Below are positions 55,048 through 64,000 of a DNA stretch of 64,000 bases, one piece after another. This stretch comes from Oscheius sp. JU75. Its lineage: Eukaryota > Nematoda > Chromadorea > Rhabditida > Rhabditidae. The notes beneath the pieces were generated by a model. That model did no database searches, had not been told where the DNA came from, and saw only the letters and a list, made by a program, of their open reading frames with translations. How positions within the stretch are numbered: position 1 is the first letter of the stretch; every line of letters starts with the position of its first letter. Location: positions 248,001 through 312,000 of the forward strand of contig JASJZC010000002.1 of assembly GCA_037178855.1 (NCBI GenBank), in the 5' to 3' direction. Both the position numbers and the translations under genes were made by a program.

Positions 55048-58000
55048 AAGTTTTGTGCGCCATTTCCAAATTGGCCAATAGTGGAAGGCTCGCTCTAATA
55101 GAACAGTTTCTTCGCAAACACAATTGCCTATCGACAGCTCCTAGCAATATTAACAAACACGATTCATCAAGAAGAAAAGAAGACTATCATTATAACTGAT
55201 TGTAATAATCAACCAGCCTTGAAACATCATAAACGGCAAATAAGGACAGAAGAAAAGCCAGTGTAGTATGAGTGGAATAATAGTGATTAGTGGCCTGTGG
55301 GTCGAAAACCCGTCTTTTTTCGGTCTCTCGACAGGCTTGCGTATGGCAGAGGATAAATTACAACATCTGCCCCCAATGGCAATGCACAGGGAGAGCGAGA
55401 GAGAGGCGTGGTTTCGGGGTGTTCTAATGAGAGTATGTGAGGGACTAGGAGGGGCGGGACTGACTGACACCGAGGACGATAATCGCCGGTCGCGCACTGG
55501 GCCTTATGGGGTGGGAGAGTCAATGACATGCCGACTGAAGGAGGGCAGAGGACAAACAAGGCGACAGGACAGATTAGATCATTAGGAGGAGTAGAGATTA
55601 ATTGAGTGGAGTAGTTTTTCACAGACTACTTGATGCATCAAATTCTCTGCCGTACCATCTCATAAATAGGTGTAAATATGGTAAGTCTCTCGGACTCAAA
55701 TTTTAAAATGAGATTTTCAGACTTTGAGACAGTACGCGAGAGAAGGGTTACAGTTTCAAAAGAACACTGTTCAAAAACAGAAACTAAGCCGCGCGTCATC
55801 TAATCTCCTTCCTCTTGTAGAAGTGTGTGATTAGACGTTGCAAAAGACTGAGGCAGTAGGAAACACAGTCACACTGTCTCTTCGAAAAAAAGACAATAAA
55901 AGAGGGAGCGAGAGAATTCGGAAATGATTGAGCGTGATGACTAGTTCAACGCCAAATTTTGTTGTGGTGGTTTCTGTTTCAGGTGTCTCGGGCTGCAAGA
56001 AAATGTCATATGTTTAGAGAGACAGAGACTCTCGTTCCGATTCGAAGCTCCTGTAAACTTATCACCACGCTACTTCCGCTACGTGTCAATGCTTTTGAAT
56101 ATTCTTATCTCTCGATTCTTAGAGAGTTGTGTGTGTGGGAGTACTGCTCCTCACAGAACAAGGAAAACATTTCTAAATGACTAGATAACAGAGAGAGGTC
56201 ATCGTGACTTACTCTCTCCGAAAAGGTCATGCCTCTCCCAGTTAGAAACCACCTCAAATCAAAAATCCATACGAATTGCGGTAGAAAGAACTGAAAGAGA
56301 TAGGAAGGTCGGAAACGAGAACTGCCAATTTGACATTGTTGACCTTGCCTGGACTAACGGATCACGGCATAAAATGCTATTGGGGGTGAGGTGGAGGACG
56401 AGAGTCTGTGTGACAAAAAGGGACATTGGCGCCGCTGGATGTGACTGGGAGCGGGTTGATTTGAAGTGGCAGTACTGATTTTGACTGACTAGTCAGTAGT
56501 CCTGGTCTCTTAATTATCTCGACTTGGGGAGATGCGATGTTGATTGGGGCAGGAAGACGGAAGGAGAAAAAGCGGCTTTGATCTCAGCTGCTTGTATGAT
56601 GGGCGGAAAGAGAAGAGATGATAGAGAGAAAAGTGGTGGCGAGTGCTAGGAAGCAAATTTCGATCCGCGGAAAACGCGATTCTCACTTCCGTACATCTGT
56701 CATCGTGAAATAGAGAGACAGAGAGACGAAATGACAGAGAGTTTGAGAAACAGAGGCGTAGTGGCAGAGCCAGAGAGATAGACAGATGAGGCACAGAGGG
56801 AGACAGAGAGGCAGTGAGACAAAGAGACAGAGACTAAGAGTCATAAAGACTAAGTGACAGCGAGACAGAGAGAGATAGACAGAGAGACGTTAGTGACAGA
56901 GAGCTTGTGCCTTCTACATTTCCATTATAAGCTTCCATTCTACCAGCATCATCACCCCCACTGTCACCATAAATTTGCCAGCGGCAGCAGCAAGTTTCAT
57001 TTCTCCCTGTTTCTATCTCCAACCACCAAAAGGGGAACCGCCTCCGGGCTGGCTGAACTCTCTATCAAATCGTAACATTACGGTTTTTGGAACAACAAGC
57101 CGGTAGGTTAATGGCTGACGGTTAATCTTCCAACGATGACATTGCGTGAAAAATATCTATTTCCCGACCCGAAAATGAAAAGATCAGGACCCGAGTTGAC
57201 TCACTTTCTTCTCAATTAGGGTAGAGGCAGGTTTTGCAACCTGCCAACCGGAGGTTCGACAGGCTAACAATGGCGATTATGGAGGGCGCCCCCTGGTCAT
57301 CCAAAGCAGCTAATTTGATGGATTTTGGTCACTTTAGACAAATTTGCTTGTGCCTAGATTTTTGAAAGGCCGAGATTGTACGCCATTTTCGAGAGATAAG
57401 ATAACAATGGACTCCGAGAGTAGGCTACTTGTCTTTCTCCCATCGGAACCATGTCATTGAAAAACTGACGAAGAGAATAGACTTCGGACAGTCTTATCAC
57501 CTAGGATCGAGGAAGTCAGCCACTGAGAATTTACGAGTGGGGGAAGGGAAGGGAGGGCTAAAATGGTGTCCAGAAGAATTGAACCGTGAATATTTTTCCC
57601 TGTTTAGGATATAGCGAGAAGCTTTCGCTAGGCGAAATGGGACGCCTCTCGGTTAGATGCGTTCAATGGATAAGAGCCCGGATCACGGAGACTGTGGCCG
57701 TGTCTTTCCCCTCTTCTCTAGTGGTTTCGAGGATGCCATTGGGGAAAGGGAAAAGTGCTGACAGGGTGGCTGTGGACCAGGATAGACAAAATATTTGAAA
57801 ATCTGTATAGTTCATCCCAGGCGGCAGATTAGGTATACATGAGACGGATATAGCTCCGCGTTGCCATAGCAAAAAGTGGTAGTCGGATTGGGAATGGAGT
57901 AATAAACAGTCAGCAATTTAGCAGAATGGATGGAAGGACAATGGTGAGTCGTCTCTCTATGTCTTTCTTTTTTTTTCTTTTTCTGTCTCTCTCTCTCTGT

Positions 58001-59778
58001 TTCTGTGTCTCTTCGTCCCTCACATTCTTTCTATCTCTCTGTCTCTATGTCTCGCATTTCCCTATGTTTCTGTCTGGACTCGTGAGTGACTAATTCCTAT
58101 GCAAAATGAGGTGTGAAGAAGGGATCATCGTGTAGGGTTACGAGAGTGAGGGTAGAGGCTGGACCGTTTGCTTATGTCTCTCCCCAGGTGTCGACGATCT
58201 CGCTTCGACAGTGGGGCCAACATTCGCACGGCTATTATGTCCTTGTGAGAGGACTGCAAACAATACGAATTTTCATCAACAGAAGAAGGGAACTATTCAG
58301 GTCAAATTTCAATTTCCTTGATAGTGAAACGCCTTCAAGTTTGTGAAGCCGAGAATAGTATGGGGGTAAAGTCACAAACATTGCATCGTAAAAGTCTTCT
58401 GAATGACACTGACAGTAAACTTGAAAGGAGAAAAGGAGGAAAACAGCGGTCTTGTAAACATGACAAATGGCTGATTGCATCCTCTTTTTAGGCAAATAGT
58501 ATCATTGCTCATCGGCTACGAGACACAAACGGTGAGGAGCAAGGGGACTGACCCAAGTCTCTGTCATTCCACCAAAACTTCACATGGCTTTAAGCCTTCC
58601 CACCGAAAAAGACTGCACACCACGGTAATGCAGCTGTTGCGTAACGATCTTTGTCGCTGCTTTCGCTCTATCTGTTCGCCAGACGGCAAGCTCCGTCTCA
58701 AAAGTGCCAGGAGGCCGACGACTGGGTCAGGCCAAGTGACCCTCATCGTCGACAATGATCTGTTTGTCTTGCGCCACTAACACCCGCTGTCTCCATAAAT
58801 ACGGTGTTCGGGAGGGGGGCGGAGGTGAGTGGCTAAAATAGCAAAACATGCTGACTGTATTGGGAAGACCAGCTTAAGCAGAGATCTGTTATTGTTGTAT
58901 CCGTTTTTTAAGAGAGAGAGAGAGAGAGAGAGAGATAGAAGTGATACTATAACTCGTCCCACGAAAACAGTTGTTTTCATAGGACCTAGACAATCATAGG
59001 CTTGACTGTTTAAGACTGTTTACAAATAGTTGGTCAGATTGTCTTGCCCACAGCAATTTTAGCAAATTGTTACGAAACTAACGGAACAAACTTGACAACT
59101 ATGAATGCGTGACGATAGGCGAGGAGTCCTATACGTGGTCTAAAATTCCTTCCGCTGGCTACCGCCACGGAAATTGCGGAACTGGACCCGAGAAAAGCCT
59201 CTCGGCAAACGAACATATGAACATCAGGCGGACTGGTCAGACTTATTTGTTGTCTCCAGGTCGAACGGTTCAATTTTTTCACTGGAGACTCCTTCTTTGT
59301 GAGAAAAGTTTCCCAAACTAAGATGACTGCGCGCAGGGGCTACTTGCAGTGATTTGTGACGCCTAATTATACCAGTTGTCAGACGCGTGTGTGTACAAAA
59401 TTGGCATGTGGACAATTAGTTTTGGTCTTTGTACAGGTACAAAGAGGGAAAACTGACTATATTTTTCTAATGACTCACCTGGGAGTCAAAAGAAACAACG
59501 TCTCTGGAACTGGGTGAAAAAAGTCAATGGACTGGTCTGTATGAAGGTCATGGAGTCTGCGAAAAAATGATACCGTCAAAACGTTGCATGTTTTCCTAAC
59601 TGAAAACCTATGTGCTCTTTGAACTGAACTTAAACCCTCATAAGACACCTGTCTCAAAAGGTTTTGAATTTGGTAATATTTATCGAGACCTCTATCATAA
59701 GCCTAACTGCTAAAATCTTTTCGAATACTTGTTCAGCCGGCCCGGAAAAGGTGGGTCGAGCCAAAACCATGGGCGGGG

Positions 59779-59922
59779 GACTGAAATAAGCCATTTAGGG
59801 GTCAAGGGTGCATTTTCTGTTTTGTGTTCCGCAATGTTGAAGAGCAGGAAAAATTCTACAACTTTACAAGATATCGCAAAGCGAAAAAATGTGACCTTGC
59901 CCCCTAAATAGCTGTTTTCTGT
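59779..59922. repeat. Foldback element, copy 6 (near full length)
   Basis: The outer arms CTGAAATAAGCCATTTAGGG and CCCCCTAAATAGCTGTTTTC pair. The inner arms have GCAATGTTGAAGAG and TTCTACAACTTTACAAGATA. It is one of the two most complete copies. Confidence 0.75.
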
Positions 59923-60316
59923 TGCGCACTCTGAGCTGAAAAGGGTTTTGTTCAGGTTGGACCTAAGGCGCGCTCGTGTTCGGAGTGATGCTAATATGTT
60001 CGAACACGAACATGTCCAGAAAATGTTGAGTGTTCGGGTCCGTAAGTCAGCGTTGAAATACTCGCAAGAAAAAAAAGGACTAACCGAAACGAATGTGAGC
60101 TTCTTTCCTCCTTTAGGCGAGTGGAGCTGGCTGGTTTCTCTCTAAATGGTATTCCCGTCTGGCCCACGTATTAGCACACGCCGAACAACAGTTAGAAGCA
60201 TGCGCAGGAGACTTTAAAAGTAGGGAGATTATAGAGGAAGGAAGTGGGTTTGAACAGATTTTGAAAATCCGGATAAAACCAGAACATATGGGCCGGATTT
60301 CCGTCGTGAAATTCAA

Positions 60317-60800
60317 ATTTTTGGTAGTAGTTAAACAGGCGCCCCCAACTCGATTTTACGCAAAACTACGTCATGGCGCGAATTAATTTTCCTTTTCGTA
60401 TTTCGTCGTTTTCTACCTTTTTCCTCGAGTTTTTTTAAAAATATTTTCTATTTTTTTATAATGTTGTTCGACTGCTCTCAATGTACCGCACCTTGAAATC
60501 AACAGAAATCAACGGCCCCACTTTTCCTTGAAGCTGCCGACCTCACGAAAACTGAGTAGGCTTGTCTCGCCTACTGTCAGGAACTCAGCTTGCTTGCTTC
60601 TCTTCCGGTCATCGGATTCACCCACCAGAATTCTTTGGTGGTTCACCATCAGAAATATAAAAAAAAGTTGAGGAAAAAGGTAGAAAAAACAAAAAACGAA
60701 AAGGTAAATTGATTCGAGCCATGACGTAGTTTTGCGTAAGCCGTACGCAATTTCGCGTGAAATCGAGTCGCGGCGCCTGTTTAACTGCTACCAAATTTTT
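60317..60800. repeat. Inverted-repeat element, ~150-bp arms
   Basis: The left arm (about 60317-60455) contains GTTAAACAGGCGCC, CGCAAAACTACGTCATGGC and CCTTTTCG. The right arm (about 60645-60800) contains the reverse complements in order. The right arm has an extra ~25 bp around TTGCGTACGGCTTACG. A ~190-bp unique centre separates them. Terminal inverted repeats this long without a coding sequence point to a non-autonomous DNA transposon. No target-site duplication could be fixed. Confidence 0.75.
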
Positions 60801-61706
60801 TCCATGATTTTCAAGTTTCATCCTGATTTTCTCCCATTTCTTTGTTGTTTTGCTCAATTTTCCTTTTTTGCAATATTTTTTTTGTAACAGATGATCTCAG
60901 CACTTCTGGCAAGATGAATGAAATCATTCCCAATTTTCGAACATTGGAAAAACCGCCAGCTGGATGTTGTGTGCACCTTCTACTAGCAGCGAATCGAGAA
61001 GAGTGCTCTCAGCAGCTCGACTCATTACGACGGACCTCCGCAGTCGTCTCTCTTCTGATACATCGAAAATGTTGTTGTTCGTTAATCTCAAAAGCCATTT
61101 ACTTCAGAATGGTAAACAATCTCTTTAGTTTTTATGACTAAACCGTTCTGTGCCCTTTTTCATTATCATCAATTAATCCTTACAGAAGCTGCTACAATAA
61201 AAGTCAAAATTTTGCTCTTCGTTCCTTTCGTTCGTGTTCGGTTCGCATGTCGAACAAAAAGGGCGCTAATCGACTCGGCTTCGGTTGGACTGGAAAATGT
61301 ACTGCCTGTTCGATTCATGTTCGGGTAAAATTTCGGTGTCCGCGCAACCCTGGTGTGAACCGCTAGAAATGCAAAAAGAAACAGAACTTCATAATTTTTT
61401 AACTTCCCGTGCAATGCTCAAATTCAAAAGGCAGATCCTTTTGGTGCCTTTTCTCCTTCGAACTTTACTACTTCTCTCTGCTGCTGGTTTCTCGCTAAAT
61501 GGTTTTCTTTCTATACTTTTTTTTTCTACAAAAGCGCAATGAATGATATATAATTTACTGTAAAAAGCTTACAAAAATGTCAAAAATACACGGACAACTA
61601 GGGGCAAAGACGAATCTACGAACAGGGGGTGTAATTAGCTGACTTTGTGTCAAGAACACCCACAAATTAGATAAATATGGAGAGAAAATATAGGGCTAAA
61701 AAGAAT

Positions 61707-63772
61707 CTACACAGTGGGAGTATAATAAGGCGTGTTGGGGTCAAGAATGGCTGGGAGAGTCTGTCGTCTGACGGTCGTGGGAAAGGGACTTACTGGCGGA
61801 CTGGTCAGATCTATGAGATCGCAAAATTTTTCGACGGGCCATTCAGGTGGGATAATTGACGACGGCTCCGAGATCGTCTTCCGTCGCTTCATCTGGTCGA
61901 AGGTCTTCTTCAGTCGGCTGGAGCATTTTTCGACCACCGTCTCGGTTTTCTTCTTCAGCAACTGAACCAGCTCGAGACGGAAATCCTGGAAATTGGATGG
62001 GTTGAATCTAAACTTTGGAACTATCTCGGTCTGTCGTAACTTTTGTTCACAAACATTTCTCCCTAGCCCGTCAGTCTGACTGTAGCCCGCATGGGGAATC
62101 GAGTCCGAACCCAGGTTTGGGTTTTTTTCATAGCCGGTGCTAACCGACTGAGCCATTTAGATGCAAGAGACCAAGGATTCGACGTCGCCCGACACCATTA
62201 CATTTAGTTTTTCTAGGCGAGTACGAATATGCAATAATATTTAGAGTTATTTTTAATTTAGAAAAATTGGCTTTTGTTGGGAACAGATTATATAGGAAAG
62301 GAGTTAGTGTGTTAGCCCGTCCTATCTGGCAGGTTAGACAACGTTGAGAACGGACAGTATTTGAATCGCATTCTGTAGAACTGATTTCTAACCGCAAAAT
62401 ATTGATTTTCGACCTTTGTTTCAAGCAAAGACGTAAAAACTGACCACCGTATTCGAGCTGCGAGCTATCCGCTCGAAATCATCATCCAGTCGCAGCCCGC
62501 GGTGCAAAAAGCCGGCTCTCTCGTCGCAGAACTAAATTTTTGTGTTATTCTAAAAACAAAACGTGAGAAACCTGTAGTAAGCACTGAGATTGATAGTAAT
62601 CGTTGCCGGTAATCTGGTGGAACTGGTCCGAATCCCACATGTCTTGTCCGGTGGGCTCGTCGTTAGCGAAACCCTTCCAATACTGGCCGAAGATCATCGC
62701 GGTAGCCTCGAGAAAGCGTATCGGATATTCCGCGTCATTTTCCTGGAGAGTCTTGCGTAGGAATTGGCCCGCAGCTTCCGGGAGGCGATCCAGCTCGGAG
62801 CTGGTGAATTCGGGCTTGTCCAGGTCCACAATTACCACGTCGCCGACCTCTTGAAGTGTCTAAAATTGCAAGAAGTTAGGCATATTTGTTCGGAAAAGGG
62901 TATCTTTGTAAAAGTCGAGCATTTTGGAGTGGTTTGACCCTATTTTATACTCGGATCTGCAAGATTAACTTTATCTAAATGAACTTCTTTGGGTATTAAC
63001 CCTCCCGATTAGTAGTTTCTCGATTTCAGTCGTCTTTCAAAGGGACGGTTTAGTTGCGGGTGGACGATGTAACTTTACTCTACGACAGGTATCTTTCCGA
63101 TTTTTGATATTCGACCCGGATCGTGTACCACATCCCCTGCATTTGTCCGGTGCCGTTAGAAAGGTTATCAAAAATGGTGGTGCTTCCCAGATTTTCAGCT
63201 GCGTTCAGAGAGAAGATCGCGGCGGGATCCGGCTGCTACAAAAGCGCGCTGTTTACTAGCAATATTAGTGTTTCTATAACCTCACCAAAAAGAAAAAAGA
63301 TCTTTCTAGAAAGATCTTTGAATTTTTCGACCAGTAGTTTCTCTATTTATGTCATCTTTTGCACACTTTTCAGGTAAGGAAACTGGTCTAACCGTTACGT
63401 CGGCTACCTGCTTCGGCAGTCCAATGATGTACGGCGAGGGACTACACGTCATGGTGATCATCTTGGTTGGCAGGATTGGGATTAGTGCGTGCTGCCTGTA
63501 AAACATACTTTTAACAAGACTCTGCCAGCTTATCTAGGGAAGAAAATATTCAAAACCTACCAATGGATGGGATAGGTGAGCTCGGCCACGGCCTGGACAC
63601 ATGCACTGAGTCGACTGAGCATAGTGCTCGTGAGCAGGATTCGTCTCTCGCGCAGTAGGCTACCGTAGAGGGCGAGGAGGATCTTTCGCGGGAGGCAGGC
63701 AGCAAGCTTCTGGACATTTCGGCTCTTCGGGGAAGGGACGCGCGGGACGAGGAAGGGAGTACGGAAGGTGAG
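61707..63772 (-). CDS. DENN-domain Rab-GEF (DENND1/connecdenn-like), C-terminal half
   Basis: Five exons, all in phase: 63561-63772, 63393-63495, 62572-62859, 62445-62531 and 61707-61985; the 5' part lies right of the window. The core DENN signature is clear: LLALYGSLLRERRILLTSTM, then LSACVQAVAELTYPIHWQHA, LIPILPTKMITMTCSPSPYI, IGLPKQVADV and VVIVDLDKPEF. A dDENN-like helical part follows (FLEATAMIFGQYWKGF.. FCDERAGFLHRGL). A basic helix (SSRLKKTFDQMKRRKTISEP) comes next, then a short tail with DLIDLTSPPVSPFP. DENN proteins are guanine exchange factors for Rab GTPases; DENND1 acts on Rab35 at clathrin coats (C. elegans RME-4). DENND2 remains possible. A tRNA-like repeat lies in the intron before the last exon. 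Confidence 0.85.
62083..62162 (-). repeat. tRNA-like repeat, copy 6
   Basis: On the minus strand it has AAATGGCTCAGTCGGTTAGC (A box) and GGGTTCGGACTCGATTCCCC (B-box region). It is located in the DENN gene intron. Confidence 0.6.
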
Positions 63773-63909
63773 CTAAAAAGAGTGGGGGGTTAGACGAAGG
63801 TTTCGAATATTTTTAGCATGGAAAATCGCGTATCTGTCTGTCTGAAGTAGTCTGAGGCATTCGTCTTAGGCTCGGGCCGGGCCGATTGCATCCTCGGATT
63901 TGGACCGGG

Positions 63910-64000
63910 AAATCAGCCAACTACGGGTCAAGGTTACATTTTAACTTTGCAATGTTCTGCAAAGTTATAGAGTAGGACAAATGCTACAACTTTGCAGAAG
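63910..64000. repeat. Foldback element, copy 7 (cut by window end)
   Basis: The left arm GAAATCAGCCAACTACGGGT then CAAGGTTACATTTTAACTTT leads to CTGCAAAGTTATAG. The right arm begins CTACAACTTTGCAGAAG at the last base of the window. It matches copies 2 and 6. Confidence 0.75.

Larger units (their letters stand above)
53400..61706. other. Large gene-poor interval, 8.3 kb
   Basis: No gene model could be built with confidence. Contents seen: tRNA-like copies 4 and 5, a 17-nt poly(G) run, CTCTGT/ACAGAG tracts (about 56710-56900, 57950-58075, and a GA run at about 58913-58935), foldback copy 6 and a 480-bp inverted-repeat element at 60.3-60.8 kb. A weak coding hint near 57930-58346 (MDGRTM, donor, later QWGQHSHGYYVLVRGLQTIR) was too inconsistent to call. 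Confidence 0.5.

Noticed and set aside
58475-58780. 101-codon plus-strand open frame
   Set aside because: No ATG context, splice partner or recognisable sequence; consistent with chance in a gene-poor region.
1-64000. CRISPR arrays, bacterial operons, viral or transposase genes
   Set aside because: Repeats are either microsatellite, palindromic or tRNA-like without regular unique spacers, and no polymerase, integrase or transposase motif was recognised.

Overview
The window is nuclear DNA from a nematode. Protein-coding genes are split into many short exons with introns often under 60 bp. Introns end in TTTTCAG-type 3' splice sites, several start codons sit just downstream of an unpaired 3' splice site (as expected for spliced-leader trans-splicing), and the gene set is nematode in character: galectin LEC-1, HLH-1/MyoD with the nematode bHLH, a double-RGS protein like RGS-3, an astacin, a FMRFamide-receptor-like GPCR and an acetyl-CoA hydrolase like ACER-1. 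A tRNA-Tyr(GTA) with an 11-nt intron is present. From memory, most of the C. elegans counterparts lie on chromosome II, so the block may be a conserved chromosomal element, but the species cannot be fixed from sequence alone. All gene models below were spliced by eye, with reading-frame phase checked at every junction given.

Layout. 0-5.3 kb: 5' end of a galectin gene (minus, continues off the left edge), a 2.7-kb gene-free stretch, an unrecognised single-pass membrane protein (minus), and a broken PP1-type phosphatase copy (plus). 6.2-10.8 kb: a head-to-head pair of ER folding genes, DNAJB11/dnj-20 (minus) and glucosidase II beta/PRKCSH (plus). A ~330-bp perfect TCTCTG array sits in PRKCSH intron 1. 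11.9-20.3 kb: a run of plus-strand genes (neuropeptide-type GPCR with one frame break, an astacin lacking its zinc site, an unknown 188-aa protein, a CK1-like kinase remnant, a small secreted protein). 20.6-26.0 kb: a double-RGS gene (minus) with several alternative first exons. 27-39.5 kb: acer-1-like gene with the tRNA-Tyr in an intron (plus), Asterix/WDR83OS (minus) and a ZFC3H1-like gene (plus). 39.9-45.3 kb: a disrupted HAD hydrolase and a 3beta-HSD-family gene. 47.5-53.1 kb: hlh-1 (plus), a 209-aa coiled-coil-like gene (minus) and a small unknown gene (minus). 53.1-61.7 kb: 8.6 kb with almost no convincing genes but many repeats. 61.7-63.8 kb: 3' half of a DENN-domain gene (minus), continuing off the right edge.

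Repeats are a strong theme. A palindromic foldback element occurs seven times, a tRNA-derived repeat six times, and degenerate CTCTGT/ACAGAG tracts populate introns, often right after the 5' splice site. These tracts are almost absent from a 13-kb block (27.06-40.06 kb). Several otherwise good genes carry single-base frame breaks, so either recent pseudogenes or residual assembly indels are present. No CRISPR array, prokaryotic operon, virus or toxin gene was seen.
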